Of a stretch of 64,000 bases of DNA, positions 9,037-16,802 are shown piece by piece. A program made the position numbers and the translations under genes. How positions within the stretch are numbered: the first letter of the stretch is position 1; every line of letters begins with the position of its first letter. Source of the stretch: Saprospiraceae bacterium (GTDB lineage: Bacteria; Bacteroidota; Bacteroidia; Chitinophagales; Saprospiraceae); the NCBI GenBank assembly GCA_016715105.1, contig JADKBO010000012.1, forward strand, positions 163,640 through 227,639, written 5' to 3'. The notes beneath the pieces were generated by a model. The model was not told the origin of the DNA, made no database searches, and saw only the letters and a program-made list of their open reading frames with translations.

Positions 9037-9087
9037 AATTTCTAAGAAAAGCTGCGGTGAAAATGACTGTGGCTTTTCTTAGAAATT
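9037..9087 (+). other. Perfect 16-bp-stem hairpin between nosZ and the nosL fusion gene
   Basis: AATTTCTAAGAAAAGC (9037-9052) and its exact reverse complement (9072-9087) flank a 19-base loop, starting six bases after the nosZ stop. No U-run follows, so it is not a standard intrinsic terminator. It could protect the 3' end of a processed nosZ transcript or attenuate expression of the downstream assembly genes. Confidence 0.75.
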
Positions 9088-9102
9088 CATAAAAAAGAAA
9101 AT

Positions 9103-10134
9103 ATGATGAATAACCAGAGAACATCACAATGGATCATGTTGGTGGCAGTTCTATTATTGTCGGGGGTATTCTTATTTCCCCTTTGGCAAATAACTTTGGA
9201 TGCAGCACAGTTTCCTGGTGGTTTACGCCTAAATGTTTGGATAAATAAATTTTCAGGTGACGAAGGTGAAGGAAATATCATTGCAAATATCAATATCCTT
9301 AACCATTACATCGGTATGAAATTTATTGAGCCAGACGCAATTCCTGAGTTGAAATATTTTCCTTATGTGATATACTTGATGTTGGCACTTGGGCTACTGA
9401 CAGTTTATTTTAATAGACCTATTGTTTATTTATCTTGGACAATAATATTAAGTGTATTAGCCTTGTTAGGTGTTTATGATTTCTATTTATGGATGTATGA
9501 TTATGGTCATAATCTAGATCCAAACGCTCCTATTAAAGTGCCAGGTATGACTTATATGCCGCCGCTTTTTGGAGAAAAAGATTTATTGAATTTTTATGTT
9601 AGTTCTTATCCTAGATTAGGCACTATACTTTTAGGGCTCGGGATTATATTATCGTTCGTTGCATATTGGATGTCTAATAAATTTAATAAAATGAAAAAGC
9701 TTCAATCCCAACCATTGATAATGATCACTCTATTATTTAGTTTCTCTGCTTGTAATATAAATACTGAAGCAGTGCCAATTAATTTTGGAAAAGACCAATG
9801 TGATTTTTGTAAAATGACCATCTCTAATCCCAAATTTGGTGCAGAACTCATCACAGACAAAGGACGTATTCTCAAATATGATGCAGCTGAATGTTTGATC
9901 AATCATATACATGCTGATGCTCCAAAATATCAAAAATTATATGTCGTTCCATTTGATGCACCTAGAGAAATGAGATCAGTAGAAACCTTACAATTTTTGA
10001 TTTCATCGGATTTTAGAAGTCCGATGGGTGCAAATTTATCCGCCTTTGCTTTCAAAAACAAATTGGATAAAAAATACCACTCCCAATTAATTGATTGGGA
10101 AATATTATTAATATCACTGAAAGAAAAGTCGTAA
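9103..10134 (+). CDS. Membrane protein fused to NosL copper chaperone
   Basis: Residues 1-196 form a membrane domain with about four helices and the motifs AAQFPGGLRLNVW and NILNHYIGMKFIE. This type of protein is usually a separate gene beside nosL. From residue 197 (ATG at 9691) comes what looks like a complete lipoprotein NosL: a signal MKKLQSQPLIMITLLFSFSAC, then KDQCDFCKMTISNPKFGAELIT with the Cys-x2-Cys-Lys-Met copper site. NosL binds Cu(I) for NosZ maturation in the periplasm. There is no stop between the halves, so either this is a genuine fusion or NosL is also translated from the internal ATG. The nosD ATG follows at once. Confidence 0.8.
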   Translation: MMNNQRTSQWIMLVAVLLLSGVFLFPLWQITLDAAQFPGGLRLNVWINKFSGDEGEGNIIANINILNHYIGMKFIEPDAIPELKYFPYVIYLMLALGLLTVYFNRPIVYLSWTIILSVLALLGVYDFYLWMYDYGHNLDPNAPIKVPGMTYMPPLFGEKDLLNFYVSSYPRLGTILLGLGIILSFVAYWMSNKFNKMKKLQSQPLIMITLLFSFSACNINTEAVPINFGKDQCDFCKMTISNPKFGAELITDKGRILKYDAAECLINHIHADAPKYQKLYVVPFDAPREMRSVETLQFLISSDFRSPMGANLSAFAFKNKLDKKYHSQLIDWEILLISLKEKS

Positions 10135-10135
10135 A

Positions 10136-11380
10136 ATGTTAATTCGCACTGCTTTTTTTATCATTTCATTTTGTGTTCATTTTAGTCTAGGAGCCAATAC
10201 TATCCTTGTTGGCAAAACTCTTTCCGTAAAGTCAATTTCACATGCTCTTACTTTAGCAAAAGATGGCGATACTATTTTGGTCAGAAAAGGTACTTATTGT
10301 GAAAAAACATTAATGATCAAACAATCCATTACACTTTTTACAAAGGAAAGTGCAAAAATTGATGCACAAGGAGTGGCCAATGATATACTTGTCATTTTTG
10401 CAGATAATGTCCGAATCAAAGGTTTTCAATTCGTCAATGTTGGCGTTAGCTTTTTGAAAGAGGCAGCAGCTATTCGATTGGTACATTGCAAAAATGTTAT
10501 TGTAGAAAATAATAAAATTGACTCTTGCTTTTTTGGTATTTATATAGAACAGGCCAAAAACTCCATAATTTCAGACAACCAAATAAGAGGTGCCTTTAAA
10601 GATGAAGCTTCTGCCGGAAATGCCATTCATGCGTGGAAAGGGGATGCTCTGTCCATCTGCAACAACTTTATCACAGGTCATCGAGATGGTATTTATTTTG
10701 AATTTGTTAATAACAGTTTTATTGAAAACAACAAAAGTCAATACAATCTTCGCTATGGTTTGCATTTCATGTTTTCCAATGATGATGGTTATGAAAACAA
10801 CATTTTCCAAGACAATGGAGCTGGTGTAGCTGTGATGTTTTCTAGAAATATCATCATGAGAAATAATTGGTTTATACACAATTGGGGCGGAGCATCCTAT
10901 GGCTTATTATTGAAAGAAATAAGCGACGGAAGCATTGACAAAAACCATTTTATTGAAAATACCATTGGCATAATGGCAGAAGGAGCCAACCGATTGACCA
11001 TTTCAAATAATAAATTCATGCTCAATGGAACTGCCATGGACATAAAAGGCAATTGTTTAGATAATAAGATCATACAAAACGACTTTGTTGCCAATACTTT
11101 TGAAGTGGTTACAAACTCAAAACAAAATAATAATTTTTTCGATGAAAACTACTGGAGTAATTACAGCGGTTATGACCTCAATCGAGACAGCTTTGGTGAT
11201 ATTGCTTATCGCCCTGTTAATTTGTTTGCCAAAATAACCAATGAAGTACCTTCCGCAACATTTTTGTTGCACAGTCCTTTTGTGAGATTGATGGAAATTG
11301 GTGAAAAGATATTTCCTCAATTCATTCCTCAATCGTTGATGGACAAGCGACCAAAAATTAAACCATACGCTTATGATTAG
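10136..11380 (+). CDS. nosD: NosD, periplasmic copper-processing beta-helix protein
   Basis: A 414-residue protein with an N-terminal signal (ending about FSLGAN) and a right-handed parallel beta-helix built from repeated CASH/PbH1 rungs such as NVIVENNKIDSCFFGIY, NSIISDNQI, DGIYFEFVNNSFIENN and NLTISNNKF-type turns. NosD works with the NosFY transporter to supply sulfur and copper for the CuZ site of NosZ. The end overlaps nosF by eight bases, which indicates translational coupling. Length and repeat layout are normal for the family. Confidence 0.92.
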   Translation: MLIRTAFFIISFCVHFSLGANTILVGKTLSVKSISHALTLAKDGDTILVRKGTYCEKTLMIKQSITLFTKESAKIDAQGVANDILVIFADNVRIKGFQFVNVGVSFLKEAAAIRLVHCKNVIVENNKIDSCFFGIYIEQAKNSIISDNQIRGAFKDEASAGNAIHAWKGDALSICNNFITGHRDGIYFEFVNNSFIENNKSQYNLRYGLHFMFSNDDGYENNIFQDNGAGVAVMFSRNIIMRNNWFIHNWGGASYGLLLKEISDGSIDKNHFIENTIGIMAEGANRLTISNNKFMLNGTAMDIKGNCLDNKIIQNDFVANTFEVVTNSKQNNNFFDENYWSNYSGYDLNRDSFGDIAYRPVNLFAKITNEVPSATFLLHSPFVRLMEIGEKIFPQFIPQSLMDKRPKIKPYAYD

Positions 11381-12104
11381 TATTCAAAATATTTCAAAAA
11401 AATATGGTGCACAACAAGTTTTAAACAAAGTGAATCTAGAATTTTCTGGTGGTCAAAGTATTGCACTTATAGGCCCAAACGGCTCTGGTAAAACCACTTT
11501 AATAAAGTCAATTTTAGGATTGGTCCTAGCTGATCAAGGCCAGATCAATGTTCAAAATCAGGACATCAGCCTCGGGCCTGATTATAGGAAAATAATAGGT
11601 TACATGCCCCAATTGAGTAAATTTCCTGAACAAATGAAAGTAGGTCAATTATTTTCTCTTATCAAAAAAATACGAAGAGACATTGCACAAAACGAATATG
11701 ACCTTTCTCTTTACAATGACTTTGGTATTGCAAAAATGGAAGGTAAATCCCTTGGAGCATTATCAGGTGGTATGAAGCAACAAGTAAGTGCCGCTTTGGC
11801 CTTTTTGTTTCGTCCCAAGATCATCATTTTGGATGAACCTACAGCCGGATTAGACCCTATTTCAAATTCAATACTAAAGCATAAAGTCAATGAAGCACGC
11901 GCACAAAATTGTTTGCTGATTACAACTTCTCACATTTTAAATGATCTGGAAGAAATGTGTAATCATGTTGTCTACTTAATGGATGGAAAAATTGTCTTAA
12001 ATGAAGAAATGAAATTTATTGCAGAAACAACAGGCGAAGCCAACCTGAATAAAATGGTCATAAAATTTTTACAAACAGGTAAAATAGCCAAATGCAAAAT
12101 ATAA
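11373..12104 (+). CDS. nosF: NosF, ABC transporter ATP-binding protein
   Basis: A 243-residue ATPase with Walker A GPNGSGKTT (about 34-42), Q-loop YMPQLSKFP, signature LSGGMKQQ (130-137), Walker B IIILDEPTAGLD (about 150-161) and H-loop TTSHIL. It partners the NosY permease and NosD in assembling the CuZ centre of nitrous-oxide reductase. It overlaps nosD by 8 and nosY by 13 bases, so the three genes form one translationally coupled block. All key residues are present. Confidence 0.93.
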   Translation: MISIQNISKKYGAQQVLNKVNLEFSGGQSIALIGPNGSGKTTLIKSILGLVLADQGQINVQNQDISLGPDYRKIIGYMPQLSKFPEQMKVGQLFSLIKKIRRDIAQNEYDLSLYNDFGIAKMEGKSLGALSGGMKQQVSAALAFLFRPKIIILDEPTAGLDPISNSILKHKVNEARAQNCLLITTSHILNDLEEMCNHVVYLMDGKIVLNEEMKFIAETTGEANLNKMVIKFLQTGKIAKCKI

Positions 12105-12859
12105 GTTTTAGTATAGCTGCAGATTTGTTGAAAAATAAAGCTATTTTCATATATGGTTTACTACTTGCAGTATTGGGCTGGGGCATGTTTCTGATTGAAA
12201 GCCAACCAGAAAAAACAATACTTGCCTTATTGCAGATAACATTGATTGTTGTTCCATTAATGACCAGTATTTTTGCAACCATTTATTATTACAACTCAGC
12301 AGAATTCATACAATTATTGCTCATTCAACCATTGAAAAGAAGGAGTATTATTTGGGGGATTTTTGCAGGTTTATCTAGTGGTTTTGTGTTATCATTTCTT
12401 GTTGGTATTGGCTTACCACTTTTGCTATTTTATCCCACCACCGCTAGTCTTCATCTCATACTTTCGGGTACTTTTTTGAGTGTAATTTTCACAGGATTAG
12501 CCCTTTTGGTCAGTACTCATCAGCAAGACAAGGCTCGAAGTATTGGATTTGTACTTCTGCTCTGGATATTCTTTACATTTATTTTTGATGGTATATTATT
12601 GTGGGCAATGTATCAACTAGCCGACTACCCCATTGAGCAAAGTATTTTATTTGGTACCTTCCTGAATCCTGTTTCTGTTGCACGAACGCTAGTTGTCATG
12701 CAAACTGAAGCAGCAGCCCTACTTGGACTCTCAGGAGCAATATTCAAAGATTTTTTTGGCAGTTTGAAAGGTAGTTTTATAGCTATGTTAATCTTGATTA
12801 TTTGGGGCATACTACCCTACTTGTTTGTAAAACGAAAATTTTTAACTCGAGATTTTTAA
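12092..12859 (+). CDS. nosY: NosY, ABC transporter permease
   Basis: A 255-residue protein with six predicted membrane helices in the ABC-2 permease layout. It includes a short cytoplasmic coupling region around EFIQLLLIQPLKRRSIIWG and the family's SILFGTFLNPVSVARTLVVM segment. It forms the membrane channel for NosF during NosZ copper-site assembly. The last codons (KFLTRDF-stop) lie inside the first unit of a 14-bp tandem repeat, so the C-terminus may have been set by repeat expansion. It is the last gene of the nos run. Confidence 0.9.
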   Translation: MQNISFSIAADLLKNKAIFIYGLLLAVLGWGMFLIESQPEKTILALLQITLIVVPLMTSIFATIYYYNSAEFIQLLLIQPLKRRSIIWGIFAGLSSGFVLSFLVGIGLPLLLFYPTTASLHLILSGTFLSVIFTGLALLVSTHQQDKARSIGFVLLLWIFFTFIFDGILLWAMYQLADYPIEQSILFGTFLNPVSVARTLVVMQTEAAALLGLSGAIFKDFFGSLKGSFIAMLILIIWGILPYLFVKRKFLTRDF

Positions 12860-12880
12860 CTCGAGATTTTTAACTCGAGT
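12839..12880. repeat. Three tandem 14-bp units over the nosY stop
   Basis: The unit TTTTTAACTCGAGA is repeated three times with a single final-base change. Each unit contains the palindrome CTCGAG and an in-frame or shifted TAA. The first unit encodes the C-terminus of NosY. No terminator hairpin accompanies it. Confidence 0.9.
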
Positions 12881-13018
12881 ATCAAAAAACTGTAAGGAAA
12901 AGTTTAAACCTACCATTTTGGCAACTCAATACCACTAAAAAACAGATATTCAGAAACTTGATTTAAATTATTTTTTAAGGAGTGATTTAAATCATTAGAA
13001 TGGTTTGACAAAATGAAT

Positions 13019-13045
13019 TATCTTTGTTAGTGAGTATTCACTAAC
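13019..13045 (+). promoter_or_regulatory. -7 element and TetR-type palindromic operator
   Basis: TATCTTTG (13019-13026) matches the Bacteroidota -7 consensus and runs directly into GTTAGTGA-GTAT-TCACTAAC (13026-13045), a perfect 8-bp inverted repeat. A TetR gene lies in the downstream operon, so autoregulation by this site is likely. Confidence 0.7.
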
Positions 13046-13059
13046 TTAAAAATTTAAAA

Positions 13060-13476
13060 ATGAACGGCAAAAATAATATCGCAGTAGGCTTTCTAACAAT
13101 GGGTCTATTTATGGCTTATGGGTTCTTGTTGATTTATCTAAGAGACTTTGCGCCTGGAAAAGAAGAGTGGATTAATTCCTATAGTTTTGGGAAACATTTT
13201 GAAAGCAGGCTAGCTCACGTTCATGGCAATTTATTTGCTTTTTTAAATATTCTTATTGGTTATTTACTTTTACACTTCAGAGATAAAATAAAAAATGTTG
13301 CAGCTATTGCTTGGCTATCCCTGGTAGGTATTTTGATGCCACTGGGCATATTGGCAGAAATTTACTTGGGAATGTCACCTATATTTGTTTTGATTGGAGC
13401 TTTGGCTATGACAACCTCGGTTGTTTGGCTGGGCATTACTTTTTTTCAATTAAAGTTGAGCGATTCACAAGATTAA
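13060..13476 (+). CDS. Four-helix membrane protein of the TetR cassette
   Basis: A 138-residue protein with four predicted membrane helices. The second helix begins HVHGNLFAFLNILIGY, with two His and an Asn that could bind a metal, haem or substrate. No firm family name can be given. It is the first gene behind a TetR-type palindrome, and the TetR gene follows 4 bases after its stop, so it is the probable regulated target. The cassette lies just downstream of the nos operon but has its own promoter. A role in transport or stress response is speculative. Confidence 0.65.
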   Translation: MNGKNNIAVGFLTMGLFMAYGFLLIYLRDFAPGKEEWINSYSFGKHFESRLAHVHGNLFAFLNILIGYLLLHFRDKIKNVAAIAWLSLVGILMPLGILAEIYLGMSPIFVLIGALAMTTSVVWLGITFFQLKLSDSQD

Positions 13477-13480
13477 ATCT

Positions 13481-14074
13481 ATGAACCAAATAGAAAATAT
13501 ATCTGGTAGACAATTGGAAATCATTGAAGCTGCCGGAAAAATCCTCACCGCTTCAGGTGTTGGTGGTTTGACCATCAAGAATTTAGCAAAAGAGATGAAC
13601 TTTTCTGAAAGCGCTATTTATAGACATTTTCCAAGTAAAGAAGCAATCATCATAGTAATGCTTAATTATTTGGCTCAAAACATGGATGTTCGTTATCACA
13701 AAGCGCTCAAGGGCATTGAATCACCAATAGAAAGTTTTACCACTTTATTTCAAAATCAATTTTCATTTTTTAAGTTAAATCCCTACTTTGTAGTAGCTGT
13801 ATTTTCTGATGGATTGATGGAAGAGAGTCAAGGGATCAATGAAACCATCTTTAAAATAATGACCGTAAAAATGAAACACTTGATGCCAATTGTGTTTGAA
13901 GGGCAACAAAAAGAAGTTTTCATAAATACAATTGCTCCTGAGGCCCTCACTCATATCATTATGGGGTCTGTCAGATTACTTATGTTTAAATGGCGCATTG
14001 CACATTTTAATTTTGACATCGAAATCGAAGGCAACAATCTGATTCAATCATTATTAAGCATTATTAAAAAATAA
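13481..14074 (+). CDS. TetR/AcrR-family transcriptional regulator
   Basis: A 197-residue regulator. The N-terminal helix-turn-helix is clear: GVGGLTIKNLAKEMNFSESAIYRHFPSKEAII. The C-terminal ligand domain is not assignable but includes AFYRAL-type helices around PIESFTTLFQNQFSFFKLNPYF. It is co-transcribed with the four-helix membrane protein upstream and the lipoprotein downstream (4-base gaps), behind the palindrome at 13026-13045 that probably serves as its operator. The inducer is unknown. Confidence 0.9.
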   Translation: MNQIENISGRQLEIIEAAGKILTASGVGGLTIKNLAKEMNFSESAIYRHFPSKEAIIIVMLNYLAQNMDVRYHKALKGIESPIESFTTLFQNQFSFFKLNPYFVVAVFSDGLMEESQGINETIFKIMTVKMKHLMPIVFEGQQKEVFINTIAPEALTHIIMGSVRLLMFKWRIAHFNFDIEIEGNNLIQSLLSIIKK

Positions 14075-14078
14075 GTAA

Positions 14079-14534
14079 ATGAAATCTACAATCACTCCAC
14101 TACTCCTTTTATTATTAGCGGTTTTTACTTTAAATTGTAAAAATCAAAACAAAGATGAAGCGCATGCAAACCTTCCTACCGCTGCCGTTGAAGAGCCGAA
14201 TATTCAGACGATCAATTTAAATGATGGCGAAAAATGGGCAGTTAATGAAGAAATGAAACCCTTCATTTCGGATTCAGAAAAAATTCTTAATGAATTTATA
14301 GCTAAAAAGTCAAATGATTTTATCTCGTTGGCGGCACAGCTCAAAGAGAAAAATGCTGGCCTCGTCAAAAGTTGTACCATGCAAGGTGCAAGTCATGATG
14401 AATTACATAAATGGCTTCATCCACACATGGAATTAATTAAATCTTTGGCAAACGCTAGCGATTTGGAGGCGGCATCCAAAACCATTGACGAATTAAAAGA
14501 ATCATTCATAACTTACAATCAATTTTTTCAATAA
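14079..14534 (+). CDS. Small lipoprotein, metal-binding-like, unknown function
   Basis: A 151-residue lipoprotein with signal MKSTITPLLLLLLAVFTLNC. The mature part is helical, with a conserved-looking SCTMQGASHDELHKWLHPHMELI block rich in Cys, Met and His. That composition suggests copper or other metal sensing or binding in the periplasm, but this is an inference from composition. It is the third gene of the TetR cassette, starting four bases after the TetR stop. A hairpin at 14552-14573 follows. Confidence 0.65.
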   Translation: MKSTITPLLLLLLAVFTLNCKNQNKDEAHANLPTAAVEEPNIQTINLNDGEKWAVNEEMKPFISDSEKILNEFIAKKSNDFISLAAQLKEKNAGLVKSCTMQGASHDELHKWLHPHMELIKSLANASDLEAASKTIDELKESFITYNQFFQ

Positions 14535-14551
14535 CCAAAGAAATGGTAGCG

Positions 14552-14573
14552 AAGACGCAAAATTGTGCGTCTT
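14552..14573 (+). terminator. Hairpin after the TetR cassette
   Basis: AAGACGCA and TGCGTCTT form a perfect 8-bp stem with a 6-base loop, 17 bases after the stop at 14534. There is no strong U-run after it, so termination efficiency is uncertain. Confidence 0.5.
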
Positions 14574-14632
14574 GGCAGACATTTGATAATTAGTCATCCT
14601 TAAGAGGCTGCTCCATTCCGTATCCAATAATA

Positions 14633-14830
14633 GAAGGCGGGATAAATCCAGCCCTTACAAGTCGCTCTGACTTGCTCAGTAGTTGGTGTTAATATATCTT
14701 CGAGTTAGGAAGGCAGGATAATTTCAGCCTTTATATGTCGCTCTGACTTGCTCAATAGGTGGTGTCAATATTTATTCAAGCTTTGGAAGGTAGGATAAAT
14801 CCAGTCTTTACAAATCAGACTAGGATTGAT
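14633..14830. repeat. About 2.6 tandem copies of a 76-bp unit
   Basis: Units start at 14633, 14709 and 14786, each opening GAAGGnnGGATAA. The first two share TCGCTCTGACTTGCTCA in the middle. The copies have diverged by about a quarter and the third is partial. No coding potential is seen. Confidence 0.8.
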
Positions 14831-14891
14831 ACCCTGGCAAAATATTTGGGTCAAGGCGACGCCTCCGGCATTATAGAACCATAGGTTCGAA

Positions 14892-14970
14892 TCATGTATT
14901 AACTATGGATTTCAATCCATGGGCCTTTGAGAAGATAACTTGGAGTTCCAGCGGAACGACACATTTAGCT
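14892..14970. repeat. Dispersed hairpin repeat family B, copy 1
   Basis: Begins CATGTATTAAC, followed by hairpin ATGGATT-TC-AATCCAT (14905-14920), then a spacer and a second hairpin GTTCC-AGC-GGAAC (14945-14957). A second copy with the same plan lies at 35585-35665. The stem bases differ between copies but remain paired. Confidence 0.8.
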
Positions 14971-15099
14971 TATGGCAAGATCTCAGGGCGATACTTTGAT
15001 CGTTCCTATAGTACTCTAAGTATGGTTTTGATTTCCTCCCCATCTGAAATAAACATTAACAGGATTTCTCAGCCCGCCGAAAACTCAAAGAGTTACTTA

Positions 15100-15216
15100 A
15101 AACTGAAAACAGCAAAACTGAAAACTGAAAACTGATCGCTGGCAGCTGAAAACTGAAAACTGACAGCTGATCACTGACGGCTGAAAACTGACCTCTGACT
15201 GCTGATAACCGACTTC
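15100..15216. repeat. Degenerate CTGAAAA-type microsatellite
   Basis: A run built from variants of AACTGAAA/CTGACTG/CAGCTGA words. The remainder of 14971-15433 holds no recognisable gene; a promoter for the gene at 15434 must lie in it but no TAnnTTTG box is clear. Confidence 0.75.
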
Positions 15217-15433
15217 ATCCCAACAAATGCAAGGATTTTACTGTAAAATGCTCATTTTTTACTACCCAAAACCTCCCTGCCCTACCGTTCTTTGAGCTAT
15301 CCAAATAATATTTCAATAGTATAAGGTTATATAATTTTCATTGATCTCACTAATACATGAGTCAGGCCAAAAAAAAGCCGACTTCTGCAATTAAATTAAT
15401 TTTCGAAACTACATTAATACATAATACAATATC

Positions 15434-16728
15434 ATGAAACTGACATCCATTCAACAGCAATTTACAAAAGCTTTCAAAATTGGTAGTACCCTATTTCTTA
15501 CAGCAATTGCTATTTGTTTACTACATTTCGAATCCACAGCTCAGGCAACCTTGAGTATACAAGGAATTCTCAAAAAATCAAATGGTGTTGCGCTCGATGA
15601 TGGTACATATAAACTTACTTTTAGAATTTATCCAGCTGGCTCACCACCAAGTACTTCAGGTGCTTTATGGACAGAAGAAATTCCAGATGTGGATTTAAAT
15701 GGTGGAATTTATAGCGTGATATTAGGTAAAATTACTCCACTAGGATTGACATTTAGCGATGTATATGAGCTTGGAGTACAAGTAGAATCTTCACCAGAGA
15801 TGTCCCCTAGGTTAGAGCTGACCTCTGCACCATATGCATTGGCATTAAGAGGGACAACCAATCAGTTTCCAAGCTCGGGTTTGGTACTTGCTGATAACTT
15901 GAGAGTAGCAGAAGGAGTACTAGCAGGAGCGGGAGCACCAGGCTTATCTGGTGTAAACAAAAATGGATATGGCATGATAGGAAATAATGATACTGGAGTT
16001 TTCTCAACGGCGTATGGTAAAGTTTCTCTTTTTGCAAGTAATGTTGAGACATTGGAAGCGACACCAAATGGCATCACTATATTTGGTGCTGCTGAAGTAA
16101 ATGGTCACGTTGGTTCTAATAGTCTAAACTTATATAATAATACTGGAATCAATTATTCAACTTCTCAAGGTAGTTTCCAAAGCTGGAGGCTAGCTGACGT
16201 AGATGACCATATTGCAGACGTTGATGGTTGGCAATCGTATAATCAAGAAAATGGTTTTTAGGTTGGACCAGCTCAAACGCATCAAATCCATGTACTTGTT
16301 GCCCGTACAGTGTCATCGGAGTTTTTCTGAATCCTTTTTAATGGATCACATAGAAATAATGTAGCTTTAAAGCAATTTAATATTGCTGGCTAACTATACA
16401 CAAATTAAAGTCAAGTTTAGATATTATTTTATAGACTGATGGGATATTAATCAAGACTACGCATTTGCTGGGTTTCCCTCGAACAGAAATGGAAGTAGTT
16501 TTGAATTGGCATGGAGATCATTTTCTAATCAATTTATAAGTACATGGGGAGAGTTAAACACTGGAGCTTTAAGTTTAGAGGCAATGCTAATCTACCTGAT
16601 ATTTTGGCAGTGATTGAAAGGAAGAAGTGCAAAACGTTCCCATTTTGGGTATTTATCGTGCAGCTTAAATGGAGGGTGATCTAGATGAATTATTTGGCGC
16701 TGGTCCTTTTGAAGTTTGGGTAAAATAG
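15434..16728 (+). pseudogene. Secreted tail-fibre-like/adhesin-like protein with disrupted 3' half
   Basis: An intact frame runs from 15434 to 16261 (275 residues) with a signal peptide ending FESTAQA. It is followed by a domain typical of Bacteroidota cell-surface proteins: LSIQGILKKSNGVALDDGTYKLTF, GGIYSVILGKITPL and RLELTSAPYALALRG. Such proteins usually carry a longer beta-rich and chaperone-like C-terminus. After the stop, fragments of plausible coding sequence continue in other frames to about 16728 (for example QDYAFAGFPSNRNGSSFELAW and DELFGAGPFEVWVK), so the gene has lost its 3' half to several indels and stops. It may still make a short product. It lies upstream of the large LamG gene on the same strand. 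Confidence 0.55.
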
Positions 16729-16802
16729 TCCTTTCTCAAACATGGGAGGCTTATCAAAAATTTATCTGGATTATTTCATTATCACTTCACAATTGATTTA
16801 AC

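Noticed and set aside
14905..15135. 76-codon frame after the TetR cassette
   Set aside because: It lies over the family B hairpin repeat and microsatellite and has no protein-like features.
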